A stretch of 64,000 bases of DNA, taken from Anaerobacillus sp. CMMVII (GTDB lineage Bacteria > Bacillota > Bacilli > Bacillales > Anaerobacillaceae). The stretch lies in the NCBI RefSeq assembly GCF_025377685.1, contig NZ_JACEHK010000010.1, positions 186,001-250,000 on the forward strand, read 5' to 3'. Below, one piece after another: positions 1 to 12,161 of the stretch. The position numbers and the translations under genes were made by a program. Under the pieces are notes generated by a model. The model did no database searches. It was not told the origin of the DNA and saw nothing but the letters and a program-made list of their open reading frames with translations. Position 1 is the first letter of the stretch, and every line of letters starts with the position of its first letter.

Positions 1-65
1 CCCTTCTTGAATTATCGCATCCGTTAGCACAATAAAGATTGTCTAATTTAAAATGATTAAGGACA

Positions 66-847
66 TTATTCAACAGTTAAGGTACTCGCCATAAATAATA
101 GCAACTCTCTTAGTTCATCGGTTTCAATGTTACGAGGATAATTAATCCTCACATGATACCTAACATTTCCTATAAAAGCATTGAGTGAATGACCAATATA
201 TTCTCTGCCGATAAGCCTCTCATTTTCAAATCCATCTTCCCCATGAGTTCCTACACTCTTCAAGTAATAATCAAACGTTTTCGCAAGTTCAGGATAGTCA
301 GTCAAATCAACGTCTGTTACGATATAAGGCTTATCGGGTGCTGTGTTGCCACTTTGCATAGCAAGTAGTTGTGTTTCTTTAAAATCTTCTGCTGGATTCG
401 GATAAATGTCTTCTTCTACAATCAACTTATTAATCCAAAACTCTACTTCTCCAAATCTATGATTTGTCATTTGTTCGTAACAAGAGTCTGAAATAGGTTC
501 AGCATAGTTTGCGTTAATATCAAGTTTAGTTGGTAAATATAATTGTTTATTTTGTCCTTCAGGGCAATTGGAAAATGCTTCGGTTGAAATTAAGCGCCCT
601 GCATTATAACCAATCTCCGAATACTCTGTTTGATAATCCTCTATCATAATACCTTGATTATTTATTAAGTCTATCGAGGCTCCCATTTTTAAATCGTAAG
701 TTTTAGTTGCATAAGTTGCTCTCTTTTTCTCATTTGTCGAGCTTTCATTTTCTTTTTTTTCAACCACGTCTTCGTTATTATCTAAATTAGTTGCACAACC
801 GAAAAGAACGGTCATACTTAACACTAAAAGAATAACAGTTTTCTCAT
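66..847 (-). CDS. Putative lipoprotein (frameshift in signal peptide)
   Basis: Probable secreted lipoprotein of about 258 residues with no recognised domain. The open frame begins at a GTG (822-824) and reads through a hydrophobic stretch ending LFGC, a lipobox with Cys as the expected lipidated residue. A low-complexity Asp/Glu/Asn/Lys linker follows, then a polar domain with two Cys-containing loops. A strong ribosome site (GGGAGG) and ATG lie upstream at 845-847 but one base out of frame. Restoring one A in the run after ATGAGA would give MRKTVILLVLSMTVLFGC, a textbook lipoprotein signal. I therefore place the start at 847 and infer a 1-nt loss. Function unknown. Confidence 0.6.
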
Positions 848-851
848 AACA

Positions 852-1126
852 CCCTCCCTAAGATAAAACCATTTCACCTTTAATCTCAAAATTTGTGTTG
901 CCTATTCAACTATCCTGCTCGTTGAATAAAGAATTTCCTTATTCTTATTTTAACATTTAATCCCATAATTCCTACAAAAATTAATGTGTTCTTAAATTAA
1001 CAAAGTAATCAGCACAGCTTTTAGCATATAAAATAGAAGGGGAACATAAGTTTATGGGCTCTTACCAAAAGGTATGCTAAAACAACCGCTAATTTAGGTG
1101 TTAATTCTAACAAAACGTTGATGTTT
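852..1126. other. Intergenic region without recognised gene
   Basis: AT-rich spacer between two minus-strand genes. I see no convincing open frame. It should hold the promoter of the lipoprotein gene, but no clear -35/-10 pair stands out. Confidence 0.5.
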
Positions 1127-1175
1127 CAATAAAAAATAAGCGTACAAAGTCATTGCTAATTTGTACGCTATTTCT
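1127..1175 (-). terminator. Rho-independent terminator of the sulfite oxidase-like gene
   Basis: On the minus strand GCGTACAAA, an 11-nt loop and TTTGTACGC form a perfect 9-bp stem followed by a T-rich run. It lies directly downstream of the molybdoenzyme gene ending at 1238. Confidence 0.75.
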
Positions 1176-1237
1176 AATGTTATTTGTCATTTTCTCTCCC
1201 AAAACTGAACCCGTTATATTTATAGCTGGTTTTTCAT

Positions 1238-2290
1238 TTATTTCACTTTTACGCGAGCTTTTGAGATTGCGTTATAGCCATAGCCTTTTTTATTCCACAT
1301 GGGTTCTGTTGGTTGGCTTCGACCTTTAGAGTCAGTGGCTCTGCACAAAATCGTATGCTCGCCTTCTGTTGCGTTCCAATGAAAATGCCACTGACTCCAT
1401 GTGTAATTTTCTTCATGTCTTTTTGTTAAGAGGGTATCTACCCAATTTTGACCATCAAAACTAATTTCGACTTTTGTGATGATACCTTCTCCACTCCAAG
1501 CGAGACCTTCAATTGTATGGTTACCAGTAGTAAGGATTGCAAGGTCTAAAGGGTTTTGAATGATAGAATTAACATTTACTGTTGTTACTGGGAAGGAGGG
1601 GCTATTGTCTTTTGGATAGTAAACATAATCATTTGCCTGAAAAGGACCTTTGAAATGGTAGTCAATAACCGTAATTTTTTTAAGCCACTTAACCGAAGCC
1701 ATTCCGTACCAACCCGGAACAAATAATCGTAATGGAAACCCGTGCTTATAAGTAAGTGGTCTTCCATTATATTCATAAGCGATAATAGTGTCTAGATGAA
1801 GTGCTTTCTCAATAGGGAGGCTCCTTGCATATCTTACATTTTTCTCTGTTCCTTCGTGTGTTCCGTAATCGTAACCTTCAAATAAAACCTCCTTGGCGGT
1901 ATCTAAAAGTCCAGTTATTGCAAGTAAGTCACGCAATGCGACACCTCTCCATTGCCCTTGACTAATAGCACCTTCCTCCCACTGTTCTCCGAATACTTTT
2001 GGTTCAAACTTAGAACGTTTATTTCCTGCACATTCAAGTAACCCGGTAATTGTAGTGGGAGTCATATTGAGTAAATGTTGATAATAGAAGGTGAATGGAT
2101 TAATAACCTTCCCGGTAATAGGTAAAATAAAGTTTTGTGTAACAAGTTTAGGATATAGAAAGTGGTTTCTTCTAAAGAAATACTTTGAAGGTATAAGTTC
2201 ACTTCTTAAAAATTCAATCGGGGTTTCTTGGTTCTCAGGTGTTAAACTTCTTGTTGTTAAAAACGGCTTATTCTGATTTTCATGTGCCAC
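1238..2290 (-). CDS. Sulfite oxidase-family molybdopterin-dependent oxidoreductase
   Basis: A 350-residue protein of the sulfite oxidase family. The molybdopterin-binding domain covers about residues 20-215 and the Mo-cofactor dimerisation domain about 235-350. The motif LECAGN places the molybdenum-ligand Cys at about residue 87, and the later GFPLRLFVPGWYGMASVKW segment is typical of the fold. There is no heme b5 domain and no signal peptide or twin-arginine motif, so it looks cytoplasmic and needs an external electron acceptor. A GGTGGC-type ribosome site precedes the ATG. The substrate cannot be told from sequence: sulfite or another sulfur oxyanion is possible. The gene is monocistronic with its own terminator. 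It shares a cofactor requirement with the moeB/moaD/AOR genes 11-15 kb away. Confidence 0.85.
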   Translation of the reverse strand: MAHENQNKPFLTTRSLTPENQETPIEFLRSELIPSKYFFRRNHFLYPKLVTQNFILPITGKVINPFTFYYQHLLNMTPTTITGLLECAGNKRSKFEPKVFGEQWEEGAISQGQWRGVALRDLLAITGLLDTAKEVLFEGYDYGTHEGTEKNVRYARSLPIEKALHLDTIIAYEYNGRPLTYKHGFPLRLFVPGWYGMASVKWLKKITVIDYHFKGPFQANDYVYYPKDNSPSFPVTTVNVNSIIQNPLDLAILTTGNHTIEGLAWSGEGIITKVEISFDGQNWVDTLLTKRHEENYTWSQWHFHWNATEGEHTILCRATDSKGRSQPTEPMWNKKGYGYNAISKARVKVK

Positions 2291-2451
2291 CTCTTTTCTT
2301 CTCTATATTTAATATGAATTTAATCAAGGATATAGAAGATTAGTGGAAAAATGTGTTAATAAGAAAGAGATGCTAATCTATTGCATAAACAAAATTATTT
2401 TGGTATATTAAATATCCGCCACTTATTAAGCTTGTTTTAATAAAAAAGTGG

Positions 2452-2480
2452 TTGAATTGAATTTGTTATTGTGTTATAAT
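2452..2480 (+). promoter_or_regulatory. rRNA operon promoter P1
   Basis: TTGAAT (2452-2457), a 17-nt spacer and TATAAT (2475-2480), about 240 nt upstream of the 16S gene. Tandem sigma-A promoters are usual for Bacillus rrn operons. Confidence 0.75.
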
Positions 2481-2517
2481 TTTATTTCTTGTCGCTTCAC
2501 TTTCTTTTTAAAAAAGG

Positions 2518-2546
2518 TTGCGCAACAATTTATAATATGATATAAT
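2518..2546 (+). promoter_or_regulatory. rRNA operon promoter P2
   Basis: TTGCGC (2518-2523), exactly 17 nt, then TATAAT (2541-2546). It is the second member of a tandem rrn promoter pair. Transcription would start just before the short GCGACGAG-type repeat at 2568-2606. Confidence 0.75.
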
Positions 2547-2567
2547 GAATTTTGTCGCTAAAATGAC

Positions 2568-2606
2568 ATGTTCCTGCGGTTACTCGTCGCAAAATTGCAC
2601 GATGTA
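2568..2606. repeat. Short copy of the GCGACGAG repeat family in the rrn leader
   Basis: TTCCTGCGGTTACTCGTCGC and the following bases match, in reverse complement, the core GCGACGAGTAACCGCAGGAG found at 46368-46395. Related sequence lies in the 16S-23S spacer and at 11138-11446. Here it lies in the transcribed leader of the rRNA operon. Confidence 0.6.
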
Positions 2607-2718
2607 CTTCCAGGTAGTATTATTGTTCTTTGAAAACTGAACACACAGCCAAGCGAATTAAAGAGGTAGTAAAATATCTCGTCAATGTAACAAAATTTTT
2701 TGAGCTATATCAAACACT

Positions 2719-7674
<4,956 letters not shown>

Positions 7675-7693
7675 CTATAATAAAGTTTAGAGT

Positions 7694-7906
7694 GATGAGT
7701 GTAGAGTTTTGAGTTGAGTAAGTAGCTCGAAGCAGTAAATACCAAATTCTAAATAAACGGATTGAATTTTACTCAAGTCTTAAATGTGTGTTATCTAGTT
7801 TTCAGGGAATGATTTCCTTGAGAGTGCAGAGTTTAAGTGAAAAGTTTAAAGGGCGTCTATAGAGAAACCTAAAAAACTCAAAACTCTTAACTCAACACTT
7901 AAAACT
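7694..7906. repeat. Inverted repeat in the 23S-5S spacer
   Basis: GTAGAGTTTTGAGTTGAGT near 7697-7716 is answered by CTCAAAACTCTTAACTCAAC at about 7878-7897, bracketing the 23S-5S spacer. Similar ACTCAAAACTC / GAGTTATGAATTATGAG strings occur at 41384-41460 and near 46155, so this is a dispersed simple repeat. Confidence 0.55.
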
Positions 7907-7913
7907 TCATAAA

Positions 7914-8029
<116 letters not shown>

Positions 8030-8033
8030 AAGA

Positions 8034-8062
8034 AACATATCCGATTGAGGGTGTGTTTTTTG
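8034..8062 (+). terminator. Terminator after 5S copy 1
   Basis: AACATATCC-GATTGA-GGGTGTGTT followed by TTTTTG gives a short hairpin with one or two G-U pairs. It would end the rRNA operon before the separately promoted tRNA cluster. Confidence 0.6.
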
Positions 8063-8222
8063 TTTGCGACAGCAACTTTGAGATAAAGAAGTAAAAAGTA
8101 GTATTGCAATGCATTTATTATTGTAATATAATTAAACTCCTAGTCGTTTGTTACTGAATAATAATCTGTTAATTTGTAACAACACACATTATAATACTTG
8201 AAATTAAAACCTTCAAAAAAGG

Positions 8223-8251
8223 TTGAAGAGTCGAAATTATAGTGGTATAAT
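8223..8251 (+). promoter_or_regulatory. Promoter of the tRNA cluster
   Basis: TTGAAG (8223-8228), 17-nt spacer, TATAAT (8246-8251), 20 nt upstream of the first tRNA gene. Confidence 0.75.
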
Positions 8252-8270
8252 AAAAACTTCGAAAGAATTT

Positions 8271-8346
8271 GGGGCCTTAGCTCAGCTGGGAGAGCGCCTG
8301 CCTTGCACGCAGGAGGTCAGCGGTTCGATCCCGCTAGGCTCCACCA
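8271..8346 (+). tRNA. tRNA-Ala(TGC)
   Basis: Complete cloverleaf with acceptor GGGGCCT / AGGCTCC, anticodon TGC in CCTTGCACG, T-loop GGTTCGATC and encoded CCA. First gene of the cluster. Confidence 0.96.
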
Positions 8347-8375
8347 TATTAATTGATTGTAAATTTCTTTTTCAT

Positions 8376-8452
8376 GGCGGCGTGGCTCAGCTGGCTAGAG
8401 CGTACGGTTCATACCCGTGAGGTCGGGGGTTCGACTCCCTCCGCCGCTACCA
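8376..8452 (+). tRNA. tRNA-Met(CAT)
   Basis: Acceptor GGCGGCG / CGCCGCT, anticodon CAT in GGTTCATACC, encoded CCA. The body resembles elongator tRNA-Met and lacks the initiator features. Confidence 0.94.
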
Positions 8453-8474
8453 ATTTAATTTTTATATATGACAT

Positions 8475-8565
8475 GGAGGAATACTCAAGTGGTTGAAGAG
8501 TTCGGTCTTGAAAACCGATAGGTCGTGAAAGCGGCGCGGGGGTTCGAATCCCTCTTCCTCCTCCA
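8475..8565 (+). tRNA. tRNA-Ser(TGA)
   Basis: 91-nt class II tRNA with a long variable arm. Anticodon TGA in TCTTGAAAA; acceptor GGAGGAA / TTCCTCC, encoded CCA. Confidence 0.96.
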
Positions 8566-8599
8566 TTTTTATGAACTTATATCAATACTAACTATATGT

Positions 8600-8684
8600 G
8601 GAGGGGTAGCGAAGGGGCTAAACGCGGCGGACTGTAAATCCGCTCCCTCCGGGTTCGGCGGTTCGAATCCGTCCCCCTCCACCA
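8600..8684 (+). tRNA. tRNA-Tyr(GTA)
   Basis: 85-nt class II tRNA with acceptor GGAGGGG / CCCCTCC and anticodon GTA in GACTGTAAATC. CCA is encoded. Confidence 0.96.
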
Positions 8685-8703
8685 TTTATAATTAACTGCC
8701 TTT

Positions 8704-8777
8704 AGGGGCATAGTTTAACGGTAGAACAGAGGTCTCCAAAACCTCCAGTGTGGGTTCGATTCCTACTGCCCCTGCCA
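8704..8777 (+). tRNA. tRNA-Trp(CCA)
   Basis: Acceptor AGGGGCA / TGCCCCT, anticodon CCA in GTCTCCAAAAC, encoded 3' CCA. Confidence 0.96.
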
Positions 8778-8793
8778 AAAAAAATAAAATTAT

Positions 8794-8870
8794 GGCGGTC
8801 GTGGCGAAGTGGTGAACGCACCGGATTGTGGCTCCGGCATTCGAGGGTTCGATTCCCTTCGATCGCCCCA
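8794..8870 (+). tRNA. tRNA-His(GTG)
   Basis: Anticodon GTG in GATTGTGGCTC. The acceptor includes the extra 5' G typical of tRNA-His (GGCGGTCG pairing with CGATCGCC). CCA is encoded. Confidence 0.95.
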
Positions 8871-8888
8871 TAATTATCTTTAAAATAT

Positions 8889-8963
8889 TGGGCTATAGCC
8901 AAGCGGTAAGGCAACGGACTTTGACTCCGTCATTCTCTGGTTCGAATCCAGATAGCCCAGCCA
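8889..8963 (+). tRNA. tRNA-Gln(TTG)
   Basis: Acceptor TGGGCTA / TAGCCCA, anticodon TTG in ACTTTGACTC, encoded CCA. Confidence 0.96.
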
Positions 8964-8970
8964 TTTATAT

Positions 8971-9045
8971 GCGGAAGTAGTTCAGTGGTAGAACACCACC
9001 TTGCCAAGGTGGGGGTCGCGAGTTCGAACCTCGTCTTCCGCTCCA
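8971..9045 (+). tRNA. tRNA-Gly(GCC)
   Basis: Acceptor GCGGAAG / CTTCCGC, anticodon GCC in CTTGCCAAGG, encoded CCA. Confidence 0.96.
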
Positions 9046-9080
9046 ATATTATCAATTTTATATTGAGTAATAGAGTGCTT

Positions 9081-9136
9081 GGCGGCATAGCCAAGTGGTA
9101 AGACACGGGTCTGCAAAACCCTTATCCCCCGATTGT
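9081..9136 (+). pseudogene. 3'-truncated tRNA-Cys(GCA)
   Basis: The acceptor 5' strand GGCGGCA, the D-arm TAGCCAAGTGGTAAG and an anticodon arm with GCA (GGTCTGCAAAACCC) match tRNA-Cys closely. After the variable region (TTATCCCCCG) the sequence departs at the T-arm. No matching TGCCGCC acceptor 3' strand follows before the next tRNA. The 3' part is replaced by a small repeat element (9137-9245). As it stands it cannot make a tRNA, so a functional tRNA-Cys must lie elsewhere or this locus is mis-assembled. Confidence 0.85.
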
Positions 9137-9245
9137 TTCGACGTATCAAGCTTCGAAGCATGGCGAGTAGAGGAAGAAACAGGATGCTACAAAGCGTTAC
9201 ATCGTCCGTAAGCACCGTGAGTATACTACAATGAAATAACAACAT
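9137..9245. repeat. Small repeat element interrupting tRNA-Cys
   Basis: Begins TTTCGACGTATC and contains GAGGAAGAAACAGGATGCTA. The order TGTTTCGACG...GAGGAAGAAACAGG is shared with the elements in the tRNA-Val tandem repeat (10233-10492) and, in variant form, the tRNA-Gly element. The TGTTTC/GAAACA ends are complementary. Confidence 0.65.
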
Positions 9246-9322
9246 GCGCCCTTAGCTCAGCTGGATAGAGTGTTTGACTACGAATCAAAAGGTCGGGAGT
9301 TCGAATCTCTCAGGGCGCACCA
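9246..9322 (+). tRNA. tRNA-Arg(ACG)
   Basis: Acceptor GCGCCCT / AGGGCGC, anticodon ACG in GACTACGAATC, encoded CCA. Confidence 0.95.
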
Positions 9323-9420
9323 AACCAACTACCTCGAATAAACTTCACTGCAGGTTTGCGACGAGTAAACGAAGTGGCGCAGGAGCATGTTTGGTTGGTT
9401 AGTAAAAACTAATTTTTTAT
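9323..9420. repeat. GCGACGAG-family spacer repeat after tRNA-Arg
   Basis: Contains CTCGAATAAACTTCACTGCA, GTTTGCGACGAG and GCGCAGGAGCATG, bracketed by AACCAAC and GTTGGTT. It matches the spacer after tRNA-Gly (9743-9840) and, in reverse complement, the rRNA spacer repeat. Confidence 0.6.
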
Positions 9421-9422
9421 CT

Positions 9423-9499
9423 CGGGAAGTGGCTCAGCTTGGTAGAGCACCTGGTTTGGGACCAGGGGGTCGCAGGTTCAAATCCTGTCTTCCCGACCA
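9423..9499 (+). tRNA. tRNA-Pro(TGG)
   Basis: Acceptor CGGGAAG / CTTCCCG, anticodon TGG in GTTTGGGAC, encoded CCA. Confidence 0.96.
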
Positions 9500-9513
9500 T
9501 TTATTTTAATCAT

Positions 9514-9544
9514 GCGGGTGTAGTTTAGTGGTAAAACCTCAGCC
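9514..9544 (+). pseudogene. 5' fragment of tRNA-Gly(TCC)
   Basis: The 31 nt of GCGGGTGTAGTTTAGTGGTA plus AAACCTCAGCC are identical to the first 31 nt of the complete tRNA-Gly at 9669. The fragment stops in the anticodon stem and runs into a repeat element. The spacing between fragment and intact gene is 155 bp. Confidence 0.85.
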
Positions 9545-9660
9545 ACGAGCGAAGCATCTCAGAAAATACTACGAGTTGCCTCGACGGATACACTTCTTTG
9601 AACAATCTAGAAGAGGAAGAGGCATGACAAGAAGGCGTTTAATTTTTAATTAACTTTATT
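9545..9660. repeat. Element between the tRNA-Gly fragment and the intact gene
   Basis: Contains ACTACGAGTTGCCTCGACGG and AGAGGAAGAGGCATG. The layout equals the tRNA-Val elements, but the stem is TGCCTC/GAGGCA instead of TGTTTC/GAAACA. Pairing is kept while the bases change. Confidence 0.65.
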
Positions 9661-9668
9661 TAGAGAAT

Positions 9669-9742
9669 GCGGGTGTAGTTTAGTGGTAAAACCTCAGCCT
9701 TCCAAGCTGATGTTGTGAGTTCGATTCTCATCACCCGCTCCA
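9669..9742 (+). tRNA. tRNA-Gly(TCC)
   Basis: Acceptor GCGGGTG / CACCCGC, anticodon TCC in CCTTCCAAGC, encoded CCA. The intact partner of the fragment at 9514. Confidence 0.95.
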
Positions 9743-9840
9743 AATCTACTACGTCGAATAAGCTTCTTCGCAGATTAGCGACGAGCAATTTTGGTTGAAC
9801 AAGAGCACACTACTCAGTATATTGTACTAAACAGAGTAGA
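9743..9840. repeat. GCGACGAG-family spacer repeat after tRNA-Gly
   Basis: GTCGAATAAGCTTCTTCGCA and AGCGACGAGCA match the spacer after tRNA-Arg in order. ACTACTCAG and the CTACTC-type repeats near 9810-9832 form a further short inverted repeat. Confidence 0.5.
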
Positions 9841-9879
9841 TGTATTATATTGAACAAGGATTTGATTAAATCAATGTAT

Positions 9880-9956
<77 letters not shown>

Positions 9957-10035
9957 TACTAAATACTGCTTAGGGGACACTAATTATCCTTCAGTCGGCA
10001 GTACTTAAATCTTGTCGTTAAAAGTATTTTTATTT

Positions 10036-10126
10036 GGGGAAGTACTCAAGAGGCTGAAGAGGCGCCCCTGCTAAGGGTGTAGGTCGTGTGAGCGGCGCGA
10101 GGGTTCAAATCCCTCCTTCTCCGCCA
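10036..10126 (+). tRNA. tRNA-Ser(GCT)
   Basis: 91-nt class II tRNA with anticodon GCT in CCTGCTAAGG. Acceptor GGGGAAG / CTTCTCC has one G-U pair. CCA is encoded. Confidence 0.95.
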
Positions 10127-10144
10127 GGTGAATAATAAGAAAAT

Positions 10145-10219
10145 GGCCCGTTGGTCAAGCGGTTAAGACACCGCCCTTTCACGGCGGTAACACGGGTTCG
10201 AATCCCGTACGGGTCACCA
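10145..10219 (+). tRNA. tRNA-Glu(TTC)
   Basis: GGCCCGTTGGTCAAGCGG start, anticodon TTC in CCTTTCACGG, acceptor GGCCCGT / ACGGGTC, encoded CCA. Confidence 0.95.
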
Positions 10220-10232
10220 TTTAACTTAAAAT

Positions 10233-10492
10233 ATCATCAATACATCGGAGGATTAGCTCAGCGACGAGCAAAGTCATCTGTGAATGAACTACGAGTTGTT
10301 TCGACGCATACACATCTTTGAGTTACTTGAAGAGGAAGAAACAGGGACTTCGTAGAATAGACATCATCAATACATCGGAGGATTAGCTCAGCTACGAGCA
10401 AAATCATCTGTGAATAAACTGCGAGTTGGTTCGACGCATACACATCTTTGAGTTACTTGAAGAGGAAGAAACAGGGGCTTCGTAGAATAGAC
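10233..10492 (+). repeat. Two tandem 130-bp repeats carrying the tRNA-Val 5' end
   Basis: Each unit starts ATCATCAATACATCGGAGGA. It includes the first 16 nt of tRNA-Val (10247-10262 and 10377-10392) and continues into an element with ACTACGAGTTGTTTCGACGC, CTTGAAGAGGAAGAAACAGG and ACTTCGTAG. The third occurrence of the start, at 10493, runs into the intact tRNA-Val. The two units differ at only a handful of positions. Nested inverted pairs (CTACGA/TTCGTAG, TGTTTC/GAAACA) suggest a hairpin. Confidence 0.85.
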
Positions 10493-10506
10493 ATCATCAA
10501 TACATC

Positions 10507-10582
10507 GGAGGATTAGCTCAGCTGGGAGAGCACCTGCCTTACAAGCAGGGGGTCGGCGGTTCGAACCCGTCATCCTCCACCA
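10507..10582 (+). tRNA. tRNA-Val(TAC)
   Basis: Acceptor GGAGGAT / ATCCTCC, anticodon TAC in CCTTACAAGC, encoded CCA. It terminates the 130-bp tandem array. Confidence 0.95.
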
Positions 10583-10628
10583 AAATTTTTTGCGCAATAA
10601 AGTAGAGCAAAATAACTTACATTATTAT

Positions 10629-10701
<73 letters not shown>

Positions 10702-10720
10702 CTCGTAGTCTTTTTACTAA

Positions 10721-10796
10721 GAGCCATTAGCTCAGTTGGTAGAGCATCTGACTTTTAATCAGAGGGTCGAAGGTTCGAATCCTTCATGGCTCACCA
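10721..10796 (+). tRNA. tRNA-Lys(TTT)
   Basis: Acceptor GAGCCAT / ATGGCTC, anticodon TTT in ACTTTTAATC, encoded CCA. Confidence 0.96.
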
Positions 10797-10811
10797 AAGT
10801 TTTTTGAATTT

Positions 10812-10895
10812 GCGGGTGTGGCGGAATTGGCAGACGCGCTAGACTTAGGATCTAGTGTCTTTGACGTGGGGGTTCGAGTCCCTTCACCCGCACCA
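10812..10895 (+). tRNA. tRNA-Leu(TAG)
   Basis: Class II tRNA of 84 nt, acceptor GCGGGTG / CACCCGC, anticodon TAG in ACTTAGGATC, encoded CCA. Confidence 0.95.
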
Positions 10896-10946
10896 TGAAA
10901 AAACATATAGTTTTCAGGGAATGAAAGTTTCTTGAATGAAATATAA

Positions 10947-11062
<116 letters not shown>

Positions 11063-11064
11063 AA

Positions 11065-11098
11065 AAAAAAGACATCCAAATGAGGATGTTTTTTTTGT
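11065..11098 (+). terminator. Terminator of the tRNA/5S cluster
   Basis: ACATCC-AAATGA-GGATGT followed by eight T. Confidence 0.85.
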
Positions 11099-11137
11099 TA
11101 ATTAAATATAAAAAGTAGAGATAAATTACTTGGTAAT

Positions 11138-11446
11138 GTGCATCTGCGTCTACAAGCTAAGCTCCGAAGCGGAATTCCTCGATGCAAAGCTGCATGTAGT
11201 TTAATCAAAGAAGTAACTCACGATGTGAACGAGGTCAGTTGCTTCTTTGCTAGTGTGCTTCTGCGGTACTCCTAGCGTCGTATCCTCGTCGCAAAGCTGC
11301 ATGTAGTTAATCAAAGAGGTAAGCTCACGATGTAAACGAGGTCAGTTGCTTGTCTACAAGCTTTGTTCGAAGTGGCTTCCTCGATGCAAAGCTGTATGAA
11401 GAAGCTCAATACAGTTTTGCACGATGTAATTGAGGTCAGCTGCTAC
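11138..11446. repeat. Three tandem GCGACGAG-family repeats
   Basis: Units of about 100-108 bp (roughly 11138-11244, 11246-11352, 11353-11446). Each contains a CCTCG(T/A)(C/T)GCAAAGCTGCATG-like core, then CACGATGT...GAGGTCAG(T/C)TGCT. The second unit is nearly identical to the copy in the 16S-23S spacer. No coding frame explains the conservation. Confidence 0.8.
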
Positions 11447-11448
11447 CC

Positions 11449-11476
11449 TGTTAGAGTAGGACGTGCTAGTAAGAAA
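11449..11476 (+). pseudogene. 5S rRNA 3'-end remnant
   Basis: TTAGAGTAGGACGTGCTAGT followed by AAGAAA corresponds to the last ~25 nt of the 5S genes (GAGAGTAGGACGTTGCTAGG). It directly abuts the third tandem repeat. Probably debris of an rrn operon end. Confidence 0.7.
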
Positions 11477-11525
11477 AGCACATCAATTTTAAGGTCATTT
11501 TCCTTTGGGCGAATAGTGCGCTTTA

Positions 11526-12161
11526 TTATTGTTTTGAGACGCTTGCCTGATAAATTTTATTTTGTTGGATCGTTTGCTTATTTTTAATAAATTGCTGAGA
11601 TATTTCCTTATTAGTTACATTATTTTTGTTGAATTTCAGCGTATCAATGAATTTTAATAATAAATGAGCGGTATTTATAGCATCGTCAATTCCTCTATGT
11701 GCTTTACCTACTGGTTCAATTCCAGCTATGTTCAATGCATTTTTTAACCCTATTTGGCTATTATTATCAACAACTAATAGTTCTCCAATTTGTTTTTGGA
11801 TATCATTATAGTTTTTAAACCAATCTAAATTTATTTTATTTCGGACACATTGATTGATTATATGAGCTTTGTCGTCTTTTCCCCAAGCGCATAAGAAGTA
11901 ATCATCACCAAGCCAGTTAGCAAATTGATGAATTCCTTGGTGAAAAGTAACGGCATTTTTTAGGTCTTCTTTGGTCATCTTAATAAACTTTCTTGTACTT
12001 TTTGAAACGTACCCGCTTTTAGGTGTAATATAAATTTGGAATTGGTCTATAATTTTTTTTTCATTTAAACTTACCTTACATGCCCCGATCTCAACAATTT
12101 CACTAAGTTGTCCTTTTCTAAATCGTTTTATTAACTCCAAATCAAAAACAATGGCATTCAA
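11526..12161 (-). CDS. 3'-5' exonuclease of the DEDDh (KapD/ERI-1-like) family
   Basis: A 211-residue exonuclease-fold protein. It shows FDLEL (Asp7, Glu9), a mid-domain Asp near residue 96-97 (GKDD) and HRGIDDA (His155, Asp159/160), the set of acidic residues and His of DEDDh nucleases. Length and ending resemble KapD, the B. subtilis kinase-pathway sporulation inhibitor, but the KapD N-terminus is not closely matched, so I do not assign the symbol. It would degrade RNA or DNA 3' ends in the cytoplasm. It stands alone between rRNA remnants. AT content is high but normal for the window. Confidence 0.75.
   Translation of the reverse strand: MNAIVFDLELIKRFRKGQLSEIVEIGACKVSLNEKKIIDQFQIYITPKSGYVSKSTRKFIKMTKEDLKNAVTFHQGIHQFANWLGDDYFLCAWGKDDKAHIINQCVRNKINLDWFKNYNDIQKQIGELLVVDNNSQIGLKNALNIAGIEPVGKAHRGIDDAINTAHLLLKFIDTLKFNKNNVTNKEISQQFIKNKQTIQQNKIYQASVSKQ

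Noticed and set aside
8371-8452. tRNA-Ile2 (CAT, lysidine-modified) instead of tRNA-Met
   Set aside because: The body matches elongator tRNA-Met of Bacillus (GTACGGTTCATACCCGT) and not the Ile2 anticodon arm.
10233-10500. Tandem repeats resembling a CRISPR array
   Set aside because: The units are 130 bp and nearly identical throughout, with no unique spacers and no cas genes; they contain the tRNA-Val 5' end.
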